Source: Gammaproteobacteria bacterium
GTDB taxonomy: Bacteria > Pseudomonadota > Gammaproteobacteria > GRL18
DNA: 64,000 bases
Reading direction: 5' to 3'
Assembly (NCBI GenBank): GCA_016744995.1
Contig: JADGDG010000007.1
Coordinates: 62,001-126,000, forward strand
Shown one piece after another: positions 42,588 through 49,813 of this stretch. Under the pieces are notes generated by a model that did no database searches, was not told where the DNA came from, and saw only the letters and a program-made list of their open reading frames with translations. The translations under genes were made by a program, and so were the position numbers. Numbering within the stretch: the stretch's first letter is position 1; every line of letters starts with the position of its first letter.

Positions 42588-43073
42588 TTAGATGGATAAA
42601 GAAATTTGTCCTGTTGTGCCATTATAAAAAAGCGTGCAATGCTGCAATACATCACGCCCTATAAGTGCAATTATTCCTTGTGAACTCAGTGCTGCTCCGA
42701 CAGCCCTTGGTGCATCAATACTCATAGGGAGTCCAGCTAACTCAATGCTTACTGGATATACGTTTTGGGTAGTGGTTTTATGTGAAGCTGATGACATCTG
42801 AACCGTATCAACCACAGGCAACCCCATTTTTTGTGCAATAGCATCATCAATACAGGTAGATGATGCACCGGTATCAATTAATGCATAGCCAGACACTGAT
42901 TGAGGTACTTTTTTGCCTGTTTGCAATAATGTGGCGGCCATCGGCTTTAGCAGTGTAATCGTTGCCTGAATGCGGGGCCCCGCGCTGACAAGTGCGTGAT
43001 TGGATGGAATTGCAACGCTGTTGCCATTCTGATCAGTACCTGTTCCAGCAAATGTAACATTAAGGGTTGGCAC
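42588..43073 (-). CDS. retropepsin-like aspartic protease
   Basis: 161 residues from a GTG with AGGA 7 nt upstream. ALIDTGASSTCIDDAIAQKM (Asp67-Thr-Gly-Ala-Ser) is the active-site signature of single-domain retroviral-type aspartic proteases, which work as dimers. A C-terminal IIALIGRDVLQHCTLFYNG matches the second conserved (I/L)GRDxL segment. It overlaps the upstream small gene by 14 nt. It lies in the prophage immunity region between repressor and the OL-like operators. Substrate unknown; the neighbouring small protein or the repressor are possibilities by inference. Confidence 0.75.
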   Translation of the reverse strand: MPTLNVTFAGTGTDQNGNSVAIPSNHALVSAGPRIQATITLLKPMAATLLQTGKKVPQSVSGYALIDTGASSTCIDDAIAQKMGLPVVDTVQMSSASHKTTTQNVYPVSIELAGLPMSIDAPRAVGAALSSQGIIALIGRDVLQHCTLFYNGTTGQISLSI

Positions 43074-43305
43074 GTAAAATTCCTAGAGTTAGGGCTGGGA
43101 TATTTAATTCTTGAACAGTGTGATTTACATTTCTAATCAAATAGTTGTCTAAACCGTATAATCTTATAGCATCTGACATTGCATCATCTTGAGTATCGTA
43201 CCCACCTGTCACTATATCACCTTTAATGACAACAAACTCCCCTGGATATTTTTTACACAACTCATTTCTATGATCTGTAAAATACTGTTTTTCTATATCA
43301 AGCAT
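43060..43305 (-). CDS. small DUF5678-like protein paired with the retropepsin
   Basis: 81 residues from the ATG at 43305 (MLDIEKQYFTDHRNELCKKY). The pattern YPGEFVVIKGDIVTGGYDTQ, then DDAMSDAIRLYGLDNYLIRN matches DUF5678-type proteins, which I know as frequent neighbours of such proteases. The later start is favoured by an extended -10 promoter at 43342-43350 that would make longer forms untranslatable. Confidence 0.6.
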   Translation of the reverse strand: MLDIEKQYFTDHRNELCKKYPGEFVVIKGDIVTGGYDTQDDAMSDAIRLYGLDNYLIRNVNHTVQELNIPALTLGILRANP

Positions 43306-43341
43306 TTTTGTATATTCAGTTATTAGTTTAATTGTAAGTTT

Positions 43342-43350
43342 AGTATAGCA
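43342..43350 (-). promoter_or_regulatory. extended -10 promoter of the retropepsin operon
   Basis: Minus-strand TGCTATACT, a TGnTATAAT-type extended -10, 37 nt before the ATG at 43305. No good -35 is needed. It would let the pair be expressed in the lysogen. Confidence 0.5.
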
Positions 43351-43412
43351 GACCTCTGAAATTTTCTCCATTCTAGTCAATCCAGCGCTATAACCCCACC
43401 AATAAAAGTCAA

Positions 43413-43985
43413 TCAACACTTTCTGCGTATTGTTTTCTCAAGAGATTCTCTTTTGTCTCTGTATCTATGTTGAACATCCAGGTCTGCTTTATCAATTCTT
43501 CTTTCGTAATACTCGGTTTCCAGATCCGAAAGTTTATTTTTTGCCTCTCTGCAGTCAATTTTGTCCATTCTTCTTCTATGATTTCTGTTGATCCGATCTG
43601 TTTCTCTTTGATGTTTTCTGTCTCTTTTGTATGCTGAACGTTCAATTTCGGCCAATTCAGTGAGCAGTTTACCTTCTTCGGGATCGACGCAGGTGGTATC
43701 ACAAGCCTTTCGTTCTTGCTTGCATATTTTGGTTCCCCGGGTATTGTAAAAATTACCCATCTGTTTTCTTATACAAGTTTGGTAGGTGCCTGAGCAATCA
43801 ATTTTACATTGTTCTAGTTGCGTATATTGAATGCCTCTGTATTTTACTTTTGTTTCTTTATCACTGTTGGTACAAGGTCTCGACTGAAAAGATGTTTCAC
43901 TTTGCGCATTTATACACTTATACATCCCCGCGTAAATATTAGATGAGAACAGTATCAGTACTAATGCTTGAATGAATTTTATCAT
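43413..43985 (-). CDS. secreted Cys-rich protein (DUF4124-like)
   Basis: 190 residues. MIKFIQALVLILFSSNIYAG is a signal peptide, then MYKCINAQSETSFQSRPC as in DUF4124 proteins. A Cys-rich part with CKIDCSGTYQTC and CKQERKACDTTC follows, then a basic coiled coil to the end. Probably periplasmic. Position between repressor and OL suggests a lysogenic-conversion gene. Confidence 0.6.
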   Translation of the reverse strand: MIKFIQALVLILFSSNIYAGMYKCINAQSETSFQSRPCTNSDKETKVKYRGIQYTQLEQCKIDCSGTYQTCIRKQMGNFYNTRGTKICKQERKACDTTCVDPEEGKLLTELAEIERSAYKRDRKHQRETDRINRNHRRRMDKIDCREAKNKLSDLETEYYERRIDKADLDVQHRYRDKRESLEKTIRRKC

Positions 43986-44120
43986 TGATAATCCGCCATT
44001 TTATTTCAATAAAAATATACCACATATTTTACCAATAACTCTATTGATGCAAATCAATCAAAAAACTAAATCTTTGGTTTTGTAGGATTTTTCTTTCATT
44101 TTTTGTTTTTTTTAAACAAT

Positions 44121-44160
44121 ATAGCGCCGTGCTATTGATTTATGTATAGCACTACGCTAC
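44121..44160. promoter_or_regulatory. OL-like operator region (two 15-bp sites)
   Basis: ATAGCGCCGTGCTAT (44121-44135, perfect arms) and ATAGCACTACGCTAC (44146-44160). They match the three operators by the repressor gene, 2.3 kb away. Confidence 0.8.
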
Positions 44161-44163
44161 CAT
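44135..44163 (+). promoter_or_regulatory. PL-like early promoter
   Basis: TTGATT (44135-44140), 17-nt spacer, TACCAT (44158-44163). The second operator of this region fills the spacer, as the first does at PR. It would drive the plus-strand early genes toward xis and int. Confidence 0.6.
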
Positions 44164-44249
44164 TATCCCCATAAGAAGGTAATTAGAGACACCCATAAAA
44201 CGACACTCTGCTTTTAAATAAGCTGGCGAAATTTAAGGAAAATGAATTA

Positions 44250-44516
44250 ATGGATTTATCTGATAAAGACAAAGAAAAAATAACGGCACTGGCTAAAAAT
44301 TGGACTGAAATTTCTCAAGTAAAATTTAGAGATTCAAATGAAGACAGGCTTAGAGCTGAAAAAACAGGAGACAGCGAGCTACTTTATGGTTCAAGGCTGA
44401 TCCTTACAGGTGCAAAATGCTATAGCAACTGTGCAAGAGAATTGTACAACTTAATCAATACCGGGAATTTGCCCTCTAGCCACAACATTAAGGTAGTCAA
44501 GCAAAATGTCAAATGA
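44250..44516 (+). CDS. first gene of the PL operon, hypothetical
   Basis: 88 residues, charged and helical (MDLSDKDKEKITALAKNWTE). No family recognised. AAGGAAAATGA lies before the ATG. It overlaps the convergent DUF2513-like gene by 66 nt. Position resembles that of lambda N, but no Arg-rich motif is visible. Confidence 0.5.
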   Translation: MDLSDKDKEKITALAKNWTEISQVKFRDSNEDRLRAEKTGDSELLYGSRLILTGAKCYSNCARELYNLINTGNLPSSHNIKVVKQNVK

Positions 44517-44807
44517 CCAAGATGCCATGGGTTTCATTACAACTTCTTTTGCCTTATTCCATACAGTGTCTTCTTTAATGGAATCAGCAAAATCATGTCC
44601 AGACCAAGTAAGGCGAAAAACCATAGCAACACGAGAGGGACGCTTGCCACTACCTTGTATGGATGCAACCAATAATCCAGCTTCAACAAGCAATTGCACA
44701 TGATAGGCGAAAACTTGCGGTTCCATACCTTCAACACCATGAACAATGTCTTCTGCTTCATTGGCAGCAAGGATAATAGCTCTGACAACGTCCATATCTC
44801 TTTTCAT
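44451..44807 (-). CDS. DUF2513-like protein
   Basis: 118 residues. MKRDMDVVRAIILAANEAED, then FAYHVQLLVEAGLLVASIQG and RLTWSGHDFADSIKEDTVWN are landmarks of DUF2513, a winged-helix-like family found in phages and plasmids. Orientation is against the PL operon. Confidence 0.65.
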   Translation of the reverse strand: MKRDMDVVRAIILAANEAEDIVHGVEGMEPQVFAYHVQLLVEAGLLVASIQGSGKRPSRVAMVFRLTWSGHDFADSIKEDTVWNKAKEVVMKPMASWSFDILLDYLNVVARGQIPGID

Positions 44808-44874
44808 TGTTTATCTCTTCATGTCTTGTTTATGACTGAGGTTATTTTGAACTGAATAGAAGGAATAGTCAAAA

Positions 44875-45105
44875 ATGAGCACACAAAAGCAAATCAATTG
44901 CCAGACTCAGAAAATTGGTAATGATAGTAATACCCAGAAAAACAAAGGCATTGAAGAAAGCTTAATGAAGTTTTTTTTAATCAGTGATGAAAAAAGTGAT
45001 GAGATTGAAATAGGCAATACAGATAATTATTCCAGCTTGGTTCTGCATAAAAATCAGATGGGACAGCTTATAACATGCCTGAAGAGTTTTCATCTATCGT
45101 TGTAA
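44875..45105 (+). CDS. hypothetical small protein
   Basis: 76 residues, polar N-terminus (MSTQKQINCQTQKIGNDSNT) and a more ordered C-terminal half (SSLVLHKNQMGQLITCLKSF). AGAAGGAAT precedes the ATG. It overlaps the convergent gene at 45068 by 38 nt. No family recognised. Confidence 0.45.
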   Translation: MSTQKQINCQTQKIGNDSNTQKNKGIEESLMKFFLISDEKSDEIEIGNTDNYSSLVLHKNQMGQLITCLKSFHLSL

Positions 45106-45304
45106 TTACTTTAAATATTTTACCTTTATGGCTTTTTTTGAATTTACGCATTCTATAAAAATGCATTGCAACTTTAGAAGCCTGAGAGTCTGTTAGTTTT
45201 GAAAAGGATATAACCTGAAAATACATTCCATTTATCGCAAATTTCGTTGGATGTATTACTGAAGGTAGTTCCATATAGCTCTCAATTGTTTGTATGTGAA
45301 TCAT
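45068..45304 (-). CDS. hypothetical small protein
   Basis: 78 residues, basic (FYRMRKFKKSHKGKIFKV), with FAINGMYFQVISFSKLTDSQ as a likely strand. No family recognised and no strong ribosome site; moderate support only. Confidence 0.4.
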   Translation of the reverse strand: MIHIQTIESYMELPSVIHPTKFAINGMYFQVISFSKLTDSQASKVAMHFYRMRKFKKSHKGKIFKVITTIDENSSGML

Positions 45305-45355
45305 TGAATATTAACGAGTTTAGAAAAATATTTCAAATTATAAGGAGCTCTCGGC

Positions 45356-45583
45356 ATGAACAGCACAATGCCCATTGTATTAAAAAAACACATCAGCCAC
45401 AGCCAGGCGGCAGAGCTGCAAGATTCCGGCATACAGATTGTGTTTGTTGATTCATCAATGATTGCAAACTGTAGAACAGATAAAGAAGAAACCAGAGTGA
45501 ACGCTTTAAATGCAACGCTGCCGAAAAAAGTGACTCAGCAGTGCTACTGGCCAAAATTGCCCCGAAAACAATTCAATGCATAA
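45356..45583 (+). CDS. hypothetical small early protein
   Basis: 75 residues (MNSTMPIVLKKHISHSQAAE). AAGGAG lies 8 nt before the ATG. Its stop overlaps the start of a 34-residue membrane protein frame. No family recognised. Confidence 0.5.
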   Translation: MNSTMPIVLKKHISHSQAAELQDSGIQIVFVDSSMIANCRTDKEETRVNALNATLPKKVTQQCYWPKLPRKQFNA

Positions 45584-45680
45584 CAAAATTACAGCAGTTT
45601 CAATTTATGTAACAAGCGCTTTATTCAGTGCAGTCTGTTTTTATGCACTTTTTAAAGCACTTTTTAAAGCACTTTTATAG
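45576..45680 (+). CDS. very small membrane protein
   Basis: 34 residues with one hydrophobic helix (AVSIYVTSALFSAVCFYALF). It overlaps the previous stop by 8 nt. The short duplicated CACTTTTTAAAG at its end gives a repeated ALFKALFKAL tail. Confidence 0.4.
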   Translation: MHNKITAVSIYVTSALFSAVCFYALFKALFKALL

Positions 45681-45688
45681 GTCCGATC

Positions 45689-46033
45689 ATGCAATCAAAT
45701 TTACATTCATTTGAAGATGTTGCAAAAAAAGCAGGTTGCAGATCACATAGAGAACTCTTCTCAATCTGTAAAGAGTTAGAAATTCTTGATCATGAACGCT
45801 GGCCGCTAACGCCCTGGAGACATATGGGGTTGTTTGAAGTTCGAGAAATTAAGTTGCCAAGCGGCTTTAATGTGCCTCAAACTTTTGCGACAGAAAAAGG
45901 TTTTGTTTTTTTGTTAGGAGTAGTTGTTGGAACAAGAAAAACGTCCAAGACAATATGCAGCAGAAATACTAAAACTCAGAACCGCACAGGAACGCCGGGA
46001 AGCGCTGAAAAAAGTCCCGGAACATCTACGTGA
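45689..46033 (+). CDS. KilAC-like antirepressor-type fragment
   Basis: 114 residues. FEDVAKKAGCRSHRELFSIC, then CKELEILDHERWPLTPWRHM and FATEKGFVFLL resemble the C-terminal KilAC domain of phage antirepressors. The last 33 residues (after VVVG) are read out of frame with a better coding frame that begins at 45927, so this gene may be truncated by a frameshift or simply overlap the next gene. Confidence 0.45.
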   Translation: MQSNLHSFEDVAKKAGCRSHRELFSICKELEILDHERWPLTPWRHMGLFEVREIKLPSGFNVPQTFATEKGFVFLLGVVVGTRKTSKTICSRNTKTQNRTGTPGSAEKSPGTST

Positions 46034-46094
46034 ATGGGTGTCAGATTACGTGAAAACTTACTTTGAATTTTACAATCTAAAAAAGGAAAAATAA
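45927..46094 (+). CDS. small phage protein with VPEHLREWV motif (TTG start)
   Basis: 55 residues, starting LEQEKRPRQYAAEILKLRTA and then ERREALKKVPEHLREWVSDY. The PRQ-AAxILxLxxxxERRxALxxVPxxLRxxV pattern is well known to me from small phage proteins. TTAGGAG lies 6 nt before the TTG. Its stop overlaps the next ATG (TAATG). Confidence 0.6.
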   Translation: MEQEKRPRQYAAEILKLRTAQERREALKKVPEHLREWVSDYVKTYFEFYNLKKEK

Positions 46095-46309
46095 TGCCGC
46101 CAATAACGTATACACCTTTTGTCCCCTTTACTGAAAAAGGACAACGAAAAACTGTTGATTTACCCGCTCAGACATCTTTGTCATCTGCAGCTGATGCGAG
46201 ACGAGATTTTATTCAGACCGTACTTCCTAAAAATGTTTTGCTAAAAACAAAATCACAAGAAGAGGCTATTGCTGAACTAAAAAGAACATCTCATCAGTCT
46301 GTTCAGTGA
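46094..46309 (+). CDS. hypothetical small early protein
   Basis: 71 residues (MPPITYTPFVPFTEKGQRKT). Coupled to the previous gene by TAATG with GGAAAA upstream. No family recognised. Confidence 0.5.
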   Translation: MPPITYTPFVPFTEKGQRKTVDLPAQTSLSSAADARRDFIQTVLPKNVLLKTKSQEEAIAELKRTSHQSVQ

Positions 46310-46316
46310 CTATTTT

Positions 46317-46511
46317 ATGATGTGTGAGCAAGTAATTGAAAAAACACCTATTCGCCAGGGCGAGTATGCAAAAAACAGGCATGGTGTGATGTGGTCATCT
46401 GAAGAGCAGGCTAGATTGCAGATTTACAGAAATATCATGCAGCAATGCAAAGCTGAAAAGAAAATTTTACTTTCAGTGCTGGGTGTAAAAATTCAGCCTT
46501 TAAAATACTAA
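46317..46511 (+). CDS. hypothetical small early protein (intact copy of a duplicated gene)
   Basis: 64 residues (MMCEQVIEKTPIRQGEYAKN). A damaged second copy lies at 46985-47099. Its stop TAA forms the first bases of the first repeated leader element. No family recognised. Confidence 0.5.
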   Translation: MMCEQVIEKTPIRQGEYAKNRHGVMWSSEEQARLQIYRNIMQQCKAEKKILLSVLGVKIQPLKY

Positions 46512-46530
46512 CGGAACGCATGAGGAGTAG
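46511..46530 (+). repeat. leader element 1
   Basis: ACGGAACGCATGAGGAGTAG, 7 nt before the ATG at 46538. The internal ATG opens a 4-codon frame MRSR that stops at TGA 4 nt before the real start. Confidence 0.7.
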
Positions 46531-46537
46531 GTGAAAA

Positions 46538-46957
46538 ATGAGTTTGTCTTGTAGTTGTGATTATGAATCTGATTGGTTCTATTCAATAGAAGACGGGGAG
46601 CGTTATGCTTGTAGTGAAGGCATATGTTATGGGTGCGGTAATAAAATTAACATCGGTGATGACGTTCGCTTGATGTGGGAATATGAGCATGATGAAAACG
46701 GTGATGAGATCAACTGTAAAGTGTTGGGGCGGTTATGCCCTGTTTGTTCAGGTCACTATGACTCATTGACTATAGATTTAGGTTTTTGTCTTGAGGCTGA
46801 CCAAGGATTTATAAAAACAGCCATGTATGAATACAGGACTGAATATCTTGGTTTGGATTTGGATTTAACTTGCCCAGACTGCAAAAAGAATATCGTAAAA
46901 ACTCAATGGAATAACAATTCTAAATGCCATTATCAAGAGCGGAAGCGGAAGCTGTAA
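46538..46957 (+). CDS. Cys-rich zinc-binding-type protein
   Basis: 139 residues with CSCDY, CSEGICYGCGNKI, LCPVCSGHY and LTCPDCKKN, giving at least two possible zinc sites. It resembles phage proteins with several CxxC pairs but no named family is claimed. Leader element 1 precedes it. Confidence 0.55.
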   Translation: MSLSCSCDYESDWFYSIEDGERYACSEGICYGCGNKINIGDDVRLMWEYEHDENGDEINCKVLGRLCPVCSGHYDSLTIDLGFCLEADQGFIKTAMYEYRTEYLGLDLDLTCPDCKKNIVKTQWNNNSKCHYQERKRKL

Positions 46958-46984
46958 TTATGAAAAGTCAATCGAGTCGCTGGT

Positions 46985-47099
46985 ATGCCGTGTGAGCGAG
47001 CAATTGAAAAGACACCGATTCGTCAGGGCAGTTATGCAAAGCTGAAAAGAAAATTTTATTTTCAGTGCTGGGCGTAAAAATTCAGCCTTTAAAATACTA
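46985..47099 (+). pseudogene. deleted copy of the 46317 gene
   Basis: Starts MPCERAIEKTPIRQGSYAK and then joins sequence matching the end of the 46317 gene, including the stop and leader. About 78 bp are missing between two ATGCAAA direct repeats of the intact copy, which explains the deletion by slippage or recombination. The frame shifts after the joint. Confidence 0.75.
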
Positions 47100-47119
47100 A
47101 CGGAACACATGAGAGATAG
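47100..47119 (+). repeat. leader element 2
   Basis: ACGGAACACATGAGAGATAG before the methyltransferase ATG at 47128. The internal ATG opens MRDRENYD, which stops just inside the methyltransferase gene. Confidence 0.7.
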
Positions 47120-47127
47120 AGAAAACT

Positions 47128-48660
47128 ATGATTAGACCAGATGAAATAATTGTGGACAATTTTGCGGGTGGCGGCGGTGCCAGCACAGGCATTGAGATGG
47201 GCTTAGGTTGTCACGTTGATATAGCCATAAATCATGATCCCCTGGCTATTGAAATGCACAAAATTAATCACCCAGAAACTAAACACTATTGTGAGTCTGT
47301 ATGGGATGTTGATCCAGTTGAAGCCTGCGCGGGTCGCTCTGTCGGACTGGGCTGGTTCTCCCCAGACTGCAAACATTTTTCAAGAGCAAAAGGCTCCACA
47401 CCTGTTGAACAAAAAATCAGAGGACTTGCGTGGGTTGTTGTTAGGTGGGCTGCTCTTGTTCCTATGAGAAAAATTCATTTAGAAAATGTTGAAGAGTTCA
47501 GGTCGTGGGGGCCCCTAATTGAAATATCACCAGGTGAGTTTAAACCCGACCCAGAAAAAAAAGGTGAAACATTTGACGCCTTCCTCAAGGCTTTAACAAC
47601 AGGACTTGAATCAATTCATCCAGCCTGGGATGAAATATTTGATGTTTTAGGTGATGACTTTTCTCATTATCAAAAAATTCAAGATGGTCTAGGGTACCAG
47701 GTTGAATTTAAAGTTTTATCAGCATGTGATTATGGCACGCCTACAACGCGCAAACGTTTGTTTTTGGTGGCTCGTAATGATGGTGAGGCTATTAACTGGC
47801 CTGAAATTACTCACGGCAAAAAAGACAGTGGCTTAAAGCCATTCAAAACTGCTGCAGACATTATTGACTGGTCTTTACCCGTGAAGTCAATTTTTAATCG
47901 AAAAAAACCCCTTGCAGAAAACACAATGAAACGTATTGCTAAAGGCTTAGAAAAGTATGTCTTTAATGAAGAACCTTTTATTATTCCATCGGACATGACT
48001 GGAATTGCACCATTTATCACTGAGTGTGCCAATGCTTCAAGTCAAAGAAACATGCCAGCTAATGAGCCATTACGCACGATTTGTGCAAAAGTAAAAGGCG
48101 GTCATTTTGCATTGGTATCCCCTGTTTTAATTCAATATTATGGTTCAACAAAGCCTGACGACTTTAGAGGGCACGATGTTAAAGAGCTTATCAAAACATT
48201 ATCAACTGCTAATCGCTATGGTTTGGTTACGAGTTACATGATTAAATTTCGCGGCTCATGCATTGGCTCAAGAACAGATGAGCCTGTTCATACTATTTCA
48301 GCTGGCGGATTTCATATCGGTGAAGTCAGAGCTTTCCTGATTAAATATTACGGAACAAATGTTGGCCAGGCGTGTGATGAGCCATTACAAACCGTAACAA
48401 CAAAACATCGTTTTGGCTTGGTCACAGTAAAAGGTGAGCAATATCAAATTGTTGATATTGGTCTAAGAATGCTCCAACCGATTGAATTATTTTTAGCAAT
48501 GGGCTTTCCTAGTGATTATATTATTTCTCATGACAGTAATGGAAAAAAAATTTCCAAAGCAAGTCAGGTTGCACGCTGCGGAAATGCAGTATGCCCGCCA
48601 CAAGCAAAAGCTGTGGTTAAAGCAAATGCAACAAGACTACCCCTCGGCCAGGTCTCCTAA
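47128..48660 (+). CDS. DNA (cytosine-5) methyltransferase
   Basis: 510 residues. Motif I DNFAGGGGASTGIEMGLG, motif IV GWFSPDCKHFSRAKG with catalytic Cys81 in a PDC context, motif VI IHLENVEEF, motif VIII TPTTRKRLFLVARN, and C-terminal motifs IX-X (GFPSDYI, ARCGNAVCPPQAKAV). The target-recognition region contains two similar GT..P...TV/TI..RFGLVT blocks. It methylates C5 of cytosine and may protect phage DNA from host restriction. No partner nuclease is seen. A fragment of a second copy lies at 50293-50508. Confidence 0.9.
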   Translation: MIRPDEIIVDNFAGGGGASTGIEMGLGCHVDIAINHDPLAIEMHKINHPETKHYCESVWDVDPVEACAGRSVGLGWFSPDCKHFSRAKGSTPVEQKIRGLAWVVVRWAALVPMRKIHLENVEEFRSWGPLIEISPGEFKPDPEKKGETFDAFLKALTTGLESIHPAWDEIFDVLGDDFSHYQKIQDGLGYQVEFKVLSACDYGTPTTRKRLFLVARNDGEAINWPEITHGKKDSGLKPFKTAADIIDWSLPVKSIFNRKKPLAENTMKRIAKGLEKYVFNEEPFIIPSDMTGIAPFITECANASSQRNMPANEPLRTICAKVKGGHFALVSPVLIQYYGSTKPDDFRGHDVKELIKTLSTANRYGLVTSYMIKFRGSCIGSRTDEPVHTISAGGFHIGEVRAFLIKYYGTNVGQACDEPLQTVTTKHRFGLVTVKGEQYQIVDIGLRMLQPIELFLAMGFPSDYIISHDSNGKKISKASQVARCGNAVCPPQAKAVVKANATRLPLGQVS

Positions 48661-48666
48661 TTAATA

Positions 48667-48686
48667 ACGGAAAGCATGAGAAATAG
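48667..48686 (+). repeat. leader element 3
   Basis: ACGGAAAGCATGAGAAATAG before the ATG at 48693. The internal frame MRNRTL ends with a TGA that overlaps the real ATG. Confidence 0.7.
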
Positions 48687-48692
48687 AACATT

Positions 48693-48941
48693 ATGAAAAG
48701 AAGACAGTTTTTAGCAGGTGTATTAGCAGCTCCTTTTGCAGCTAAGTTAATGTCAAAAGTTGAGGACAAACCTCAACTTAAAGAAAATATAGAACCAGTG
48801 ATTTTTAGTATGAATTGCCCGGGTGCAAGCAATATTTCATTTGCAGAATTTCAGGAGCGTATATTAAAACAAATATCTTGCGGCCTTGAGGTTCCTTATG
48901 AAATTATGGCACATCATTATTCGTTACAACGATACCTGTAA
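48693..48941 (+). CDS. small protein with Tat-like N-terminus and portal-like C-terminus
   Basis: 82 residues. MKRRQFLAGVLAAPFAAKLM resembles a twin-arginine signal. The rest, FAEFQERILKQISCGLEVPY then EIMAHHYS, lines up with the portal segment FSDFEKSTLRHLAAGLNITY then EQLARDYS of this same phage. It may be a portal-derived fragment. Function unknown. Confidence 0.5.
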   Translation: MKRRQFLAGVLAAPFAAKLMSKVEDKPQLKENIEPVIFSMNCPGASNISFAEFQERILKQISCGLEVPYEIMAHHYSLQRYL

Positions 48942-48955
48942 AATAATTTAACCAA

Positions 48956-48975
48956 ACCGAAAAGGATGAGAAACA
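48956..48975 (+). repeat. leader element 4 (degenerate)
   Basis: ACCGAAAAGGATGAGAAACA before the ATG at 48987. The internal ATG is in frame with the gene. Confidence 0.5.
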
Positions 48976-48986
48976 AAGGGGTTCAG

Positions 48987-49187
48987 ATGAAAGTAACATT
49001 ATGGCACTCACCATTAAATGGTGGCTGGATATGGTTTTCAAAACGAAATATTAAGCGCTTTTCTTTCGGTTGGATTAAAGAAGACAAAAATGTGTGGTGG
49101 GCAATATTTGGCTTTAGTGGCACATTATTTCTTCAAACCTGGCCATGGCAACGTAATAAATTTTTAACCGGAACCCATGAGAAATGA
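48987..49187 (+). CDS. small Trp-rich protein ending TGTHEK
   Basis: 66 residues, MKVTLWHSPLNGGWIWFSKR at the start. GGGG lies 5 nt before the ATG, so this start is preferred to an in-frame ATG in the leader. The last residues TGTHEK are encoded by the next leader element. No family recognised. Confidence 0.5.
   Translation: MKVTLWHSPLNGGWIWFSKRNIKRFSFGWIKEDKNVWWAIFGFSGTLFLQTWPWQRNKFLTGTHEK
49167..49186 (+). repeat. leader element 5
   Basis: ACCGGAACCCATGAGAAATG. It encodes the C-terminus TGTHEK of the gene before, and its last ATG (49184) starts the next gene. Confidence 0.7.
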
Positions 49188-49453
49188 CACATACCGAAAT
49201 ATTAACCGCCATTGCAGTCTTGTTTCCTGATTATAATTGGATTGCCTGGACAAAATATAATCAAACCATTCTATATAAATATAAGCCTATCAAGGGCGTT
49301 AATACATGGCTTAACAGAGCCGTCAATGGAACGCAAAACAGCTTAACAACTTTAAGCGAGGATGCACAAAGGTATCACTCGGAACCTTTGTGGGGAAATA
49401 CTTTACGAGATTTACGAGAGTACAGAATGCTAACTGGGAAGCATGAGAAATGA
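49184..49453 (+). CDS. small protein ending TGKHEK
   Basis: 89 residues (MTHTEILTAIAVLFPDYNWI, then NQTILYKYKPIKGVNTWLNR). ATGA overlap with both neighbours. No family recognised; the final TGKHEK comes from leader element 6. Confidence 0.5.
   Translation: MTHTEILTAIAVLFPDYNWIAWTKYNQTILYKYKPIKGVNTWLNRAVNGTQNSLTTLSEDAQRYHSEPLWGNTLRDLREYRMLTGKHEK
49434..49452 (+). repeat. leader element 6
   Basis: CTGGGAAGCATGAGAAATG, encoding TGKHEK of the gene before and the start codon (49450) of the gene after. Confidence 0.7.
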
Positions 49454-49596
49454 CGGCACAAGATAAAGCAAAATTATGGTTAATTATCAACGACAATAAA
49501 GCTGCTCTTTTTTGGGTTCGCGGTAGTAAAAACTGTGATTATGTTGAATGTGTTTTAGAAAATCATAGAGACTTTGGTCACAAAAGAAGAATTTAG
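49450..49596 (+). CDS. small hypothetical protein
   Basis: 48 residues (MTAQDKAKLWLIINDNKAAL, then FWVRGSKNCDYVECVLEN). Start set by leader element 6. No family recognised. Confidence 0.45.
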   Translation: MTAQDKAKLWLIINDNKAALFWVRGSKNCDYVECVLENHRDFGHKRRI

Positions 49597-49611
49597 GAAA
49601 CCATGAAAAAT
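49595..49611 (+). repeat. leader element 7 (degenerate)
   Basis: AGGAAACCATGAAAAAT, overlapping the previous stop TAG and leading to the ATG at 49612. Confidence 0.5.
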
Positions 49612-49785
49612 ATGATTCAACTTAAGATCACTTGTGACTTCACAGCATTTCAGTGGTCAATCAGAAAAATTAAGTCGAAATTGGCAATTTTTCGTGCTAA
49701 AGCGGCACTATTTGAGTGGTTATCTAGCACGAAAACGAATCGTGGTGCTGCGATAATTTGTATAAAAAATCAAAGATGGTTTTGA
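49612..49785 (+). CDS. small basic hypothetical protein
   Basis: 57 residues (MIQLKITCDFTAFQWSIRKI). The ATG at 49612 follows leader element 7; the ATG at 49603 lies in the leader and is in frame, so a 3-residue longer form is possible. No family recognised. Confidence 0.4.
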   Translation: MIQLKITCDFTAFQWSIRKIKSKLAIFRAKAALFEWLSSTKTNRGAAIICIKNQRWF

Positions 49786-49793
49786 TTAACCAA

Positions 49794-49813
49794 ACCGGAA
49801 CGCATGAAAAATG
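49794..49813 (+). repeat. leader element 8
   Basis: ACCGGAACGCATGAAAAATG; the last ATG (49811) starts the next gene. Confidence 0.65.

Noticed and set aside
45247..45450. 67-residue plus-strand frame before 45356
   Set aside because: Overlaps the 45356 gene in another frame and has no ribosome site, whereas 45356 has AAGGAG.
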